NCBI GenBank assembly: GCA_951804985.1
Contig: OX638133.1
Coordinates: 32,823,963 to 32,887,962, forward strand
DNA length: 64,000 nt
Direction of reading: 5' to 3'
Source of the DNA: Dryomyza anilis
Lineage: Eukaryota; Arthropoda; Insecta; Diptera; Dryomyzidae
Below the pieces are notes generated by a model. That model ran no database searches, was not told the DNA's origin, and saw only the letters and a program-made list of their open reading frames with translations. Shown one piece after another: positions 33,463 through 45,459 of this stretch. Every line of letters starts with the position of its first letter. The stretch's first letter is position 1. The position numbers and the translations under genes were made by a program.

Positions 33463-33941
33463 TAGGGATGTCCATCTGAAAATATCTATGTTATATGTTG
33501 GTCGATATAATACATCGACTCGTTACATCGATGTATCGAACAAAATCGATGTATCGAATGAAAAATTATAATAATTTTAATTTTTATGAAGATTTTATAT
33601 GTCAAATAACCAAAATAAAAAGTTTAAAATAAATAAGTGTTTGACCTGAAATATTTTCTTATTATACAAAATAATTAAGGCATTGGGAATCAAATATGTC
33701 TAAGTCCTTGTTATGTTATTTTGAGAAAAACACGAAATTTCAAATAAAATAATTTCAAATAAATAATTAAACTTAGCTAGTTTCGATTATCAAATATGAA
33801 TTTAACAGTGATTCGATATATCGAAAAAATACATCGATGTATCGAATAGATTCTTAGGCTTATATTGCATCAGAAAACATCGATGTATCGACGCAATATA
33901 TCTAGTGTTTATAAAACATCGATGTATAATGGACATCCCTA
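33463..33941. mobile_element. hAT-like MITE (TAGGGATGTCCAT ends)
   Basis: TAGGGATGTCCAT and its inverse bound 479 bp. The flanking octamers ATATAAAC and ATATACGC agree at 6 of 8 positions, compatible with an aged 8-bp hAT duplication. ACATCGATGTATCGA palindromes occur seven or so times inside. No transposase. Confidence 0.75.
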
Positions 33942-35440
33942 ATATACGCTTTTAATATGAATATAATTTTTTTTTTTATCATTAACATAAATTTCATTTA
34001 GACTAAAAAAACAATGTTATGAGCTCATATTCGAGCAAACTTGAAAATATCAACTCATACTACTATAAACTCCTCTCTATAATAATCACGTGTTTTCGAG
34101 CATTACAAAACAACATAGTAGAGTTGAAACTACAGCCATAAACAGTAGATTAACTTAAATGTCCAATTCAATCGAAGCCTCTTAATAATTTATCAAAAAA
34201 ACAAAAATGAATTAAGCAAAACTCGGCGAGGAGGTGGTTACAAACTCCCCGTATCACACAGTGTTTATCTTGTGTGCATGTTTGTGTAGGTCCTTTTTTT
34301 GTATTTTTTGTTCTTTTTGTTCATAGCTGACATGAAGTTTTGCTCGTGGTTTGCGGCCTACACACGCGATAACCGCATTTGTTATTAACATGAATAAAAC
34401 TAAAACAAGAGAATGGTAAAAAATAAAATAAAAATAATACAGGAAAAACCACAATTTTACTCGAAAACCATAAAAATGTACCGCATTTAAAACCGTGCAA
34501 CTGAACAAACGAAGGGAGACAAACGGAAGGATTCATGCACGGCTATGTGGTCGTTTTGAACACTGGACAGGTGGAGAATATATTTTTTTTCTTCTGTGTC
34601 CGTCCGTGTGTGTGTGTGGCAAGAAAACGAAGAACGAATGAATAGAGTAGGGTGACAGATAGATTCAGGCTTCTTGGTTTGGTTCGGTTCGGTTGGTAAC
34701 ACGGCGTCGTTGCTCAGCGCTATGCTTGAATAGTTATTCAGCGCGCAAATTGTTCAACACGTTTATGTCCATCTACTCATATTCTTTTCATACGTTTGGT
34801 TGTGCTTGCTGGTTGTTTTTTTCATTATTACCTTTTGTTTGCTGGTGTGCAGTTGGCTTAAAGCTTAATGTGTTTTATTTGTTTTTTTTTTTTTTGTTAT
34901 TTGTTGGTGTGTCATTTGTTGTTAATTTTTAGCTTTTCCGGAAGGATATAACTTCCATTAGCTATTTTCCGCCAAATTATAGAGTACATACAGCGCATTT
35001 TGGTTTATCGCATTTTTATACATTTTTTATTTGGATTTTGGTATTTACTATTGAGAGTTGTTTTTGTGTTTCTATAAAAAAAGATTGATATTACAAAGTT
35101 ATGTATTATTTTATTGTATTTATATTGCATATATTACGATGTATCATAAGGTATTTCAGTTTTTAAAACTTTTGTAGAGAATTAAATTAAACAGTCTACA
35201 CATTTTTATAGCCTAAACTAAAAGTCAAAGGGAATATTATACTTTTTTTCGTCCATAATGAGGCGTGGCAGTTTTAAAAAAATATGTTTTTATGATCAGC
35301 GTCATAACCTGCGTAGATTTGTCGCTGTCGATCGGATATAAACATAACACGAAGAGCACAAATAATGAGAAAGTTTAGGTCTAGATTCTTCAGAACTGTT
35401 GCGCCATACTATTTTTATATTTAGTTTAAAAGATTTTTAT
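33942..35440. other. bl intron, gene-free
   Basis: 34250-34900 is less AT-rich and open in several frames on both strands, but nothing resembles a known protein and no consistent splice pairing was seen. Includes a short TG repeat near 34608. Confidence 0.4.
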
Positions 35441-35479
35441 TAATTTAATATCGACGCTTTTTACGAAATGTTGTATGAA

Positions 35480-36330
35480 AGTTTGCAATTAAAATTGTCA
35501 TTCCTCCCTTTGTACTACATAAAATTTTCTTTAAAATTAAAATTTGACCAAAAAAACTATTTCGAGCGTAATATTGAAGATTAAAGAAGACTTGACCATC
35601 ACACGGAAGGCAGGTTCTGAAAGAAAAAAAGGTATTCTGTGACAAGGAAAAAGCATTTTCAGAGGACCTCCCTCAGCGGACTTCACAAAAATTGCTTTGA
35701 AACTAAAAATTGTCCCCAAAACTGTTACGAGGGTTATAATAAGGATCAAAGAAGACTTGGACATCACACAGAAGGCAGATTCTGGGGAAAAAAGCGGTTC
35801 TTGGACTAGGAAAAATCATTTTTAGAGCAATTCCCTCAGCGGACTACGCAAAAAATGGCTTTGAAACTAAAAATTTACCCAAAAACTGTTTCGGGCGTTA
35901 TAATAAAGATTATAGAAGACCTGACCATCACACGGAAGGCATGTTCAGGGAAAAAAATGGGGAACTGTGACTAGTAAAAATCACAAATATAGATCAGTGC
36001 CATGTTCGTGAATTATTTCAACATTTGAGACAGAAAAGTAACCAAACGACGAGTGGATTGTTCGGAGTCCTTTGTTCGTAAGATAAAACAGATTATATAA
36101 AGATGTTCAAAAAAGTTTCAAATATGAATTTTGTAATTGATTTTTTTATTATTGATGACGAAACGTATTTTATACTGAATTCGTGGTAAAGAATTTTGTA
36201 CTGCGGACTCACAAGAAAATGGGGAAAAAGACTAAGACCATTTAAGACCAAGAAAAAAGCAAATCTTAATTTCCTCGAAAGTATTTTTTTTTTGACAAGA
36301 TTCATTACCACGGACATATTAAACTCAGTT
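35480..36330 (+). pseudogene. DD37E-family transposase pseudogene with triplicated N-terminal segment
   Basis: Three tandem copies of a segment of about 170 bp (35500-35650, 35665-35825, 35835-35990) each encode a version of ALKLKI.PKTV..VI.KI.EDL.ITRKA, the helix-turn-helix plus linker of the transposase at 39757-40741 (IAKEVGANPKTISRVINRFK, then EDLSIDRKEGSGKK). After the third copy come VDCSESFVRKIK (matching ADCSESFVRRTK) and IIDDETYF (matching MLDDETYV, the first catalytic Asp). It then decays. Full of frameshifts; not functional. Confidence 0.7.
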
Positions 36331-36516
36331 ATTTAGTAAATTTAATGTAATGTTTGTAGATTTAATGTAAAATGAGTAGAAAATTGATGATAATGGAGTA
36401 GAAATATGCATTATTTTATTAGATTTGATATAAATTAACAGATATTTTAATATTTAACATTTTTATTCATTCCTGTTTTTATGGATTTACATTAATAAAG
36501 TTGAAAGAAACTCTTA

Positions 36517-36771
36517 TATCGTCGTTGTAGAACGAGAAAGACCAAATACATTTTAAAAACATAAATTTCGAGTTTGTTGATTAATATTATAAAAAGTAAT
36601 TGATGCATTTTTAAGGATGAACCACCAATTGATAGATTTATATTTTCTTATCATGTGGTAACAAAATTGAGATCATCGCTTAATAATTGACAGATATATA
36701 AAGTTTTTTGTAAATGAATATTTGGAATTTTAAAAATGTATTTGGTGACTTTTCGATCTACAACGACGATA
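36517..36771. mobile_element. MITE with TATCGTCGTTGTAGAA termini, copy 2
   Basis: Same family as 10632-10875 but in the opposite orientation: its GAATATTTGGAATTTT near the right end corresponds to AAAATGCCAAATATTC near the left end of copy 1. A solo degraded end is at 21815-21850. Confidence 0.85.
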
Positions 36772-37175
36772 TATAATTTATTTTTACAATTTAACGACCA
36801 GAGCAAAAAGATTACATTAATTTTACAGATAATCGATCACATAGTTATTAGGAAATTATAATATTGACTGACATTTTTCTAATCAAATTAAAAAAAGTAG
36901 GCAAAGGGAGTAGTTTTCACTAAAAGGGAGAAGACAATTATGCGAAAGGATTAAAAAATGCAACTACCGGAGTAGAGGAGTAGATTTAAAAAAAAAATAC
37001 AGTTGAAAGTGAGCAGATCTACTACGATCCGAGTAGAATGAGAACACTGGTGGTACACAATCAATAACGAAGATCCACCAAATTGTTTAAAACTCATTAT
37101 AATTGGTACTGAGCATTGGTTACAAGGAATATATACAATTAGTCAGATATTATTTATTTAATAATTAAGAAATAG
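36772..37175. other. bl intron, gene-free
   Basis: AT-rich, with repeated GGAGTAG words at 36908-37035; nothing else recognised. Confidence 0.4.
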
Positions 37176-37179
37176 TGCG

Positions 37180-37445
37180 TGCTCCCCTCTTTCAGTATTT
37201 CGAAACGAATGACTGAAATCAAGTCGCATGAAATTCAAATTTGTGTGACGAAATTTAGACATTCAATTTTCGTTTTGTCTTTCATTTCGAAATACTGAAA
37301 GTGTGTAATAGTTTCATAACTCATTTGCTAGTTTGAAATTAAATTGAAATTTTGCGTCAAATTTTCGTCTTTCGTTTCGAAATACTAAAAGTGGGTAATA
37401 GTTTCATAAATCCTTTATCAGTTTAAAATTAAATAAAAAACATTC
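37180..37445 (+). repeat. Tandem duplication, unit about 110 bp
   Basis: CATTTCGAAATACTGAAAGTG at 37284 and CGTTTCGAAATACTAAAAGTG at 37374 start consecutive units that share GGTAATAGTTTCATAA. An inverted piece of the unit precedes them (CAGTATTTCGAAACGAATG at 37193). Confidence 0.7.
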
Positions 37446-39084
37446 TTAAATAATACAAATTAAAAAAAGTATTAGTTATCCACGTCACAGTCAACATAGT
37501 ACTATGATTAAAATTAAACGACCCCACCTTCCGTAATTTTTCCAGCTATTTCTGCTCTCATGTATTTCAAGACAGCTGGCTAACAACTTTTTTGTTTTTA
37601 GTACTGCCCACTTTACTTTGAGAACTAACAATTGTGCTGTTTAAAGAAAACTTTTATTTAAATATTCAACTAAACCAAACCCACCGACCGCAACCTGCTG
37701 ACGACGTCGTATCGTACATGGTCTTTATTGTTTCCTCTTCAATTTGTCTACTTTGCATAGTTTATAAAAAAGTTGCGCTGAAACTAGTAGAAAATGTCTG
37801 TAAAATCATTGTTAATTAACTACATTTCAAATATTAATCGAGTTTGCTGCTGCTGCTTCTTCGGTTTCTGCTGCTAGGACGGCGTACGTCCATCGTCAAT
37901 TAATCGTCTGACAACCGTCTTTTTTTTTTTAATCACTCCACTTCCGAACTTGCCGCTCTATATGTCATTATGTGCTCGTTTTACATGTCCATCTAGTGAA
38001 TAGTTTATTTTACTTCTTTTTCTACTATTTTCCATATCCATCCTTTTAATGATTTCCATAGTAACTTATTGTTTTGACACGGACGGACGACGCAACGTGG
38101 TTTCCTGCTTGAATAACTTTGCTTTGAGGGAGTGAGGAGGAGTCGTTGTCCTTTATAAAAACCTCTGTGTGTTTATGTGTGGTCATTCTTCTTGATCTAG
38201 CAAGAACATAATCGACATATTGTTGCGGCGGCGGCTGCCACCACAAGTTAGTGGCAAAATGGCATATTGTCAATAGGCCACAAATATGTTATGTCCTTCC
38301 GTCCTTCCGCCGATGTATACCAACTGCTAGTAGCTTAGCTCACACTTAATATAATTGCTTGTTGAAAAAATATCGTCGTTGCCTTCAAAGCGGACCGGAC
38401 CGAACCGTACGTTTGTAATTGCATAGACGTTGGTCCGTCATAATGATTATTGAATTGCATTTACTTGTTTTGTATATACACTCCTCCAATAACTGATAGA
38501 TGTTGTGACGATGGGGGATACTATATGTTTGGTTGATGGTTTTAAAGATATCTAGTGCCACTTATGACAGTCACCGCCTGCTCTTTTGCAAGTTATCTCT
38601 CCATCAGTTAAGTTCTGAGGGGGCCAAAGTTTCTTTATTTGTTTCCAAAGTTTTATTTTATTTACTTTTTGTTTTGTTTAATTTCAATTTTTTCCCATTT
38701 TTCTGCTAATTTATTAAAAATTGATGACTTGTGCGTTCTATTTATTAGGGTTTCTTATGCAAATGGCTTCATTGTAATTTTATTTACCAACATAAAACAA
38801 GTTTGAATTCATTTTTTACTAATTATGTTTTTCTTATTTCTATAAGTTTTCGCTATATTTAATTAGTAGTCTTTGGTAGCTATTTGAATATGAGATAAAT
38901 TGTATATATTACTTTCATTATTCTCACAATTTCTCTGGTTTTCGAAGAAATTCTTTTCATATTGAATTATATTAAAACCATAAAACATGGTTTCATCGTG
39001 TATTGGTTTTACTATCGTTGTAGACGTAAAACTCACTAACTAGACGTAAATCTCACTAACAATTGGTTTCCAAAAACTATAATA
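37446..39084. other. bl intron, gene-free, partly less AT-rich
   Basis: 37480-38480 has normal-complexity sequence with CpG-containing words and C/T-rich tracts, so it may hold conserved intronic regulatory DNA. The open frames at 37634-37819 and 38046-38273 carry no recognisable domain. Confidence 0.4.
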
Positions 39085-39392
39085 ACGGGTTTTTCAATAA
39101 GAGCGCTACAAAAGTTTTTTCAAGGGTTTTTCAATAGGGACGCTACAAAAGTAGAGCGACAGGGACAAAACGACGCCATATTTCTTGCCGCTCTTTTGAT
39201 ATTTCTCTTCAGTACGAGCCAACAACGAGTCGAAATTATTAAAATTTACTACCGAAATTCGAATTCGTATATCTTTCCATCATGAAATGGTAAACCTTAC
39301 TGAAGAGAAATGTCAAAAGAGTGGCAAGAAATATGGCGTCGTTTGGTGTCCCTGTCGCTCTACTTTTGTAGCGTCCCTGTTGAAAAATCCTT
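39085..39392. mobile_element. Palindromic DD41D-derived MITE
   Basis: TA at 39083-39084 and 39393-39394. The left arm has both nested termini but lacks about 25 bases around the transposase ATG; the right arm keeps that region. Otherwise the same mirror structure as 31072-31411. Confidence 0.88.
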
Positions 39393-39597
39393 TATATCGA
39401 CAACTCTTACGAAAAGTAACACGTTTTTTTATAAAAAGGTTCATATACAAATTTGAAACGTATTAGTTTTCGTAAGATGCATCGATAGCCAGATCATATT
39501 ATCCGAAATTGAAGAGTATAATGTTTCATTATTTTACATTTAGAATAATATTAATTAATTAACTATGATAATTCGATACACAAAATAAATATATGTA
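39393..39597. other. bl intron spacer
   Basis: Short AT-rich spacer between two transposons; ends with the TA target at 39596-39597. Confidence 0.4.
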
Positions 39598-40896
39598 ATG
39601 ACTGCGTCGAATAAAATTGTCCGCTACAAAAATGAAAAAATCTAGAAATCTAGTAATCGAATTTTTATAGAATAAAATATTTTATTTTGCAAATTATTTT
39701 TAGATTTTAAAAAAAATATAAAAAACCAGAAATTAATATTTTTTAATAAAATGTTTTTATTTTTCCGGAACCCCTTCCATTAATGTTGTAATGGTAGTGT
39801 CCGACACCCTCACAGCTGCTGAAGATCACTTTCTTTTAAAGTCTTGAAGGTCTTTGGCCACTTTTTTTGTTGTCTTCATCTCCCTTTTTACTAAAGCCCA
39901 GTATCTCTCAATCGGCCTGAGTTCTGGACAGTTTGGTGGATTGGCTTCTCTAGGCACCAAAATCACTGCAATTTTGTTGGATCCACTCTAAGGCCGTTTG
40001 CTGTAGTGACATGAAGCGAGGTCAGGCCAAAAAAATGTGGACACTTCATGTTGGCGTAAAAATGGAAGCAATCTCTTTTGCAAGCATTCCTTCACATATA
40101 TTTCGCTATTAATTGTACCCGATGTCACGAATGAGCTGCTCCTTTTTCCACAACTGCAAATTGCCTGCCAAACAAGGAATTTCTTTGGGAATTTTATCAT
40201 TTTTTTTTATTTGAATTTTTCAGCGACATTTCCTCGAGAATCGGCTGTATAAAATTCCTGCCCAGGTAGCTGAGAAAAGTCCGCTAAAACATAAGTTTCG
40301 TCGTCCAACATGCAGCAATCGAATTTTTTAAAAAATTCTTGGTTCAGCTTTTTAGCTCGTTGTTTTGCGGTTTCATTCCTGACAGCATTTCTATCCGGAA
40401 CTTTTTGGACCTTGTACGTCTTCAGCCCAGCTTCTTCCTTAGTCCTGCGCACGAAAGATTCTGAGCAATCCGCCTTTCTCGCCAATTTCCTTCCGGATAT
40501 GCTCGGATCTTTCTTTAACATATATTCACAACCTTCTTCGACTTTTCACGATCATGTGGGCCTTTTTTTTACCAGAACCTTCCTTTCGATCAATACTCAG
40601 GTCTTCCTTAAAGCGGTTGATAACGCGAGAAATGGTCTTAGGGTTAGCCCCTACCTCCTTGGCAATTTTTTTAAGAGACCAACTAGGTTGTTTTTGAAAA
40701 ATTTTAATTATATTTTCTCGCACTTCCACTTCGTTTGCCATTTTCGCGTTAAATAAATTTTGTATTGACTATAACTGACACAATTTTTTTTCTGCCATTT
40801 AATTCAGAGCTACTATGTTATTTTTTTTTTATTTGAATCTTGCAATAGCACATTATGGGAAGATATGTAACGGACAATTTTATTCGACGCAGTCCT
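39598..40896 (-). mobile_element. 1.3-kb DD37E Tc1/mariner-type transposon, near full length
   Basis: TA at 39596-39597 and 40897-40898. The termini A(T/G)GACTGCGTCGAATAAAAT continue to about 30 bp of inverted repeat. The transposase pseudogene fills most of the interior on the minus strand. The arms are well preserved, so insertion is fairly recent compared with most elements here. Confidence 0.92.
39757..40741 (-). pseudogene. DD37E transposase with a few frameshifts
   Basis: Starts at ATG 40741 (Met-Ala-Asn-Glu-Val-Glu-Val). Paired helix-turn-helix domains: KKIAKEVGANPKTISRVINR and ISGRKLARKADCSESFVRR. Catalytic residues: first Asp in CCMLDDETYVL, second in FFWPDLASCHYS, Glu in PELRPIERYWALVK. 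I count 37 residues between the second Asp and the Glu, which is DD37E spacing. Damage: a frame change between the two HTH domains (about 40525), one near 40205, and a compensating pair with a stop near 39990. Established DD37E elements are known from mosquitoes and other insects. The longer plus-strand frame at 40310-40756 is antisense to this gene. Confidence 0.9.
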
Positions 40897-40898
40897 TA

Positions 40899-43800
40899 GC
40901 ACTGTTATGTCTCTTTCAAGGATAGAGACAGTTCCGTCGTTTGAAACTAAAATGCGAATCTTAAACTACACAATTTTATTATTTTTCCAATTTTATATAT
41001 TTTATCCATATTTTTACAACTAAAAATAATAAAAAAGGATTCGCGTATTCCGCATACGCTTGTCCTATTTACTACCATTTATTCTACCAAGTTTTAAATT
41101 TTTGTATTCTATAATAAAATTTTAATCTGAATTTATTATTTAATATATTTTTTTTTTAATTTGTAATATACATTAGCGAATCACACGTCGCTAATACGCT
41201 GTTTGCAACATTGTGGTATTTGTTGTTAGTTTAGCTGTATGTCCTTCATTTAATAGTCCTTTATACGCTGAATTTAAAAAAAAAAATCTAGTTCATATTG
41301 TAATTGTTGGCTGTCGCATATGCTATATACAAACACATTTTATTATTATATACACTACAAACGTCAGACCGACCACAACCACGACGACGACATTAATTTT
41401 TAGTTTTGATCCTAATTGCGAATAAATTGCATATATTAGTTGCATACATTTAGGCGATACAAGGCTACTGTTCAAATAGTTGCCCTGTCCCCCGTCGACC
41501 CCTCCCCTCTCGTTTTAGTATAATTTTGCAAAGATGTTTAGAGTTTACCATATCGCTCACTCACCCCACACATTCGGCATGTAGTAAACGCATTTTGTCA
41601 TTTTATTTATTTATATTAATTGCTCTTATGAATATATTGCGGTTGTCATTTTACTGTCTTGCTATTGACTTATGGAGGAAGCAATATTTATTTTAAAAAA
41701 TTTCCACTATTTCGATATTCTTCTACTTGGTCAATAGATGGACAAAGAAGGTATAAAGTTTTTTTAAAAATGCATAATGTGAAGTAACAGCTGATATTGA
41801 CAAAACTAAATGAAACCATTTGAAATTCTCTACCTCCCATCCTTGTAAAAATACATCATAAGGTTGGGGGTACTATTTTCTGATTAAAAATTTAAGACAT
41901 CCATTGCAACATACCGAACAAATTCCCATAATTTGATTACGTACCACGACGAACGTATTCGCGCCGCACGACGGACGTTTACGCTATTAAATCCAAGTAC
42001 GAGTTGGCATTATTATTAAAAGTGCTTTTGTCAATATGTATTAAGTTGTGGGTGGGTGATGTGGAGGATGGAACATTAGATTTCAGTATCCTCGCATATA
42101 CCCTATAAATGTCTCTCTATATACCATACATTAATCCCTCGATGTTGAACCGAGTTCTGTTGTGGCACAGTAATTATTTTCGTTGCGTGGTAGCCACTAA
42201 AAATTTCCCCGTTTTTAGCGGGCTAGAATTTTTAATGATCTCTCTGCCTGCTATCTATTTATTTGCTAGATTTTTATTGGTTGTCATTGCGTTTGTCGGT
42301 CGCATGTCCTTTTTCTTTTTTTTTATAGTTTATATAGTTTAGCATGCTAGCCTTTTTATTCTAGTACCAAAAGGAACTATTTGAATTTAGCCCTTTTAAC
42401 ACATACTGATCTCTATTCTATGCTATATTAGTTATGGCCAGTCGTCAGGTGGAGTTTTTAAAAATTATAGACGTGGTCATTTGATTGGTCACAATATCCG
42501 GTTGCTCGATTTTTGTTGCTGTGTCATGTGCAGAGTATCCTTCCTTCCGTTCTTCTTCTTCTAGAGCATTACATTTCCCCAATATTTCGTCAAGTATAAA
42601 TTTTATCAAAAGTTTTTCTAATAAATAAAACCTGACCGTTGAATATAGCGTTAGTTGCACAGTAGATTTAGTTGTGAACAGAGCTTTATCAGCGCTCTTC
42701 CTAACTACGGATACAATAAATAGTTTCAATATGGTGTTGTCTCTATATAATAATTCTATAATTTGCATAAAAATGTGATAATTCAAAATTTTCATTTAAA
42801 TATGTGTTGTTTAATAGTTGAATAATTTAAAGTGTGCTATATATAAATTAAGTTTTATTTTTTATAAATTTTCCTAACCTTAACGAATTTGGAATTTAAA
42901 CAATTGGTGTTTAATGCCGAGATACTGTGATTAATACTTTTTAAAAGGTTTTACTATAAGGTAATGTATTGGAATTTGCAAACAAAATGTTCTATTTCAA
43001 GTTTTACAATTGAAGAAGTGAAGTGTAATACCGAAAAAACTAGATTATTAAAAGAAACACGATTTCCAAAAGTATATCCATTTGTACAGTACATTTCTTT
43101 AGTACTATGTTAAACTTAGTTTAAACTTTTATATATTTTAAACATAGTTTAAACTTTCGTAAAGTTTAAAAAATCTCTAGTTTCTAATTACCATGTCCGA
43201 ATGTCGGTAAATTTTACAGATAGACAATTAGTAATCAGTGAATATGACATTTTAAATATTTTTGATATGTTGAGTATAGACCAAATGGTCTTTAGTTAAA
43301 ATTTAAACTTAGTTTAATTTAAAAATGTAACTGAAAAACACTGTCTTAAAGTTTCTAATGAAAACGGCGAAATATTTTGAGCATAAATGTCTATTATAAA
43401 TAATGTCATCATTTAAAGCGATGTTAAATGTTTATATTATAAACTTTCCAATACATTGGGTTCTTTTAAGTGGATACTGAATACAGGCCATGCACGTCTA
43501 TGCTTTAATCAAACTTTTGTCAAAATTTAGTTAAAAATGTTATTTTGTCTATGCTGCTCATCGGACACGCAGACTTTTGTAAATAAAAGCTTTATAACTT
43601 GACGTCCGACAGAGTGAACACAATTTCATAGTTACTAAACTCACACGACTGCTGTTTAATACGCCCCATAATGTGATAAATAGTAACATCACGAGGAAGT
43701 ATAGTATTTAGCTACATTTTGACACATATTGCTTGTAAATATTGTGCATGGATCATGACCGGAAACTAATTATATCATTTCTTTTTTTGCTTCTCATAGT

Positions 43801-45029
43801 ACGATTAGTTCTATGAGCTGGTTATGATCTTGGCTGCGATAATAGGTTTAATTTTTACTAGGGGATAGGACTGGCAGCGGTATTCTTCAAGTATATCACT
43901 TCTAATATATTTTAATTATCTATTAGAACTACATAATGTATTAAAACTCTAAGAAATAGTGACAATCCTAAAGTTTTTGTTGGCATTTATTATTAAGGTG
44001 TTTAGTATTTTGCATAAATTAGCAAAATAAATGGACTAACAATTTGAAGCAAAATTGCGTTTTTTTTTTAAACTTTGTGTTTTGAGTTTCATATCGTAAA
44101 ATGAACAACTTTACTATAACGAATTCAAAAACTCTAACGGTTAGTATTGCCGTTGTCTATTTGCTTTAGTTATCATCGATCAAATATGCTATATCAATTA
44201 AATAAATATTGACAACCAATTTATGTACTACGAATATATTTTATGACTGTTTAATAGTCGCATATGTTACTCTAGTCTGAGCGCTATTTAATGCGATAAA
44301 ATGCTTATCGTGCGAGCAAAACTCGCCCGTCGCCGTTCAGTTCTATCCTGTTATCTAATAACATTAATAAACATGTATTTTTTATACATTCTTCTATAAA
44401 AATTTTGTATAATTCACTTTGTACAGTGCTTTTTATTTTTCAACTTTTTGAACTGTACCACACAAAACAAAATATAATAAATAAAAACAAAAATCCCCAT
44501 CAGAACTTTATATATTTTTTATAATATATAATATTAAAAGTCATGTTAAAATTTAATATGACTCATGAACTGACAGCATATTTTATAAATCCCTATAATA
44601 AATAAGAATAAATAAACATCAAAGAAATTCCACTTCACATACATCATCACGTACATCACTCATTTTATAGTGATTTTCAACGAAACATAAATATTTTTGT
44701 TCTTGTTATATATATTTTTATTTTCTTTTTTGTTTTACCATTTAGTTTAGATTGAAATTTTCTTTTCTTATTGTTTCTTTAAGAGTTTTTACTCAAGAGG
44801 TTCTTGCTTAAATTATAAACAAGCAAATATGTTAATTGCGGGGTTATATATGCTCTTTTTTTAAATAGAATATACACGCTGAACAGTTAAGAACTGTTTT
44901 AAACATCAGTTTAACGGGCATTAAAATTTGACAACCTGCTAACACTTTCCAAAATCTTTCATTTATCCATTGTGTTTGCTTGGAATAAGACCGACATTTT
45001 TCTGAGAAGTGCTACACATTTTTTTCTTC
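40899..45029. other. bl intron, gene-free
   Basis: No exon recognised in 4.1 kb. 41330-42340 has moderate complexity and open frames without domains. 43080-43330 contains AAACTTAGTTTAAACTT-type palindromes related to the 25443-25845 MITE family. 44280-44350 is a small GC-richer patch. Confidence 0.4.
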
Positions 45030-45459
45030 CCCTAGTAGAAATTTCGGTAGGGCCATGGTCATGAAGTGATCATGTCTTTATTTGAGATGGTCGGGGTATG
45101 AGGAGGCTCATAATGTCCTTGTAACGCAGTGTCCTGATCATGTACTGACCTCAGGCCATGACCATGTACTGATCGGGCAATTCCCCATTTTATTATTTAC
45201 CCGACAATTCCCTTGTCAAAGCCCGAGCATAATAGGGTTTCGCTCATTAAATTTCGATCATTGTCTGATGCTAATTTCGTTATGAGGAACAAATAATGTA
45301 GCTATGATCGGGAACATTGACTATTTAGATAATGTAAACCCTGGTATGGTAAGCATGGTAAGGGCATGCAAAGGCAATGATCATATTTTCTCTAATAGGG
45401 TTTACCCAACGAAAACCCAATCATATACCGATGGCGCATCGGGCAAATTTCTACTAGGG
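45030..45459. mobile_element. MITE with CCCTAGTAGAAATT termini, 430 bp
   Basis: CCCTAGTAGAAATTTC at 45030 and its inverse ending 45459. The interior carries ATGATCATG/TGATCATGTACTGA palindromes. A 112-bp relative is at 47983-48094. The open frames at 45082-45492 are part of it. Confidence 0.8.

Noticed and set aside
34254..34932. Overlapping open frames on both strands
   Set aside because: T-rich intronic DNA giving Phe/Leu/Val-rich peptides; no motif and no consistent splice sites.
40310..40756. Plus-strand open frame of 148 codons
   Set aside because: It is exactly antisense to the DD37E transposase, whose motifs are clear on the minus strand.
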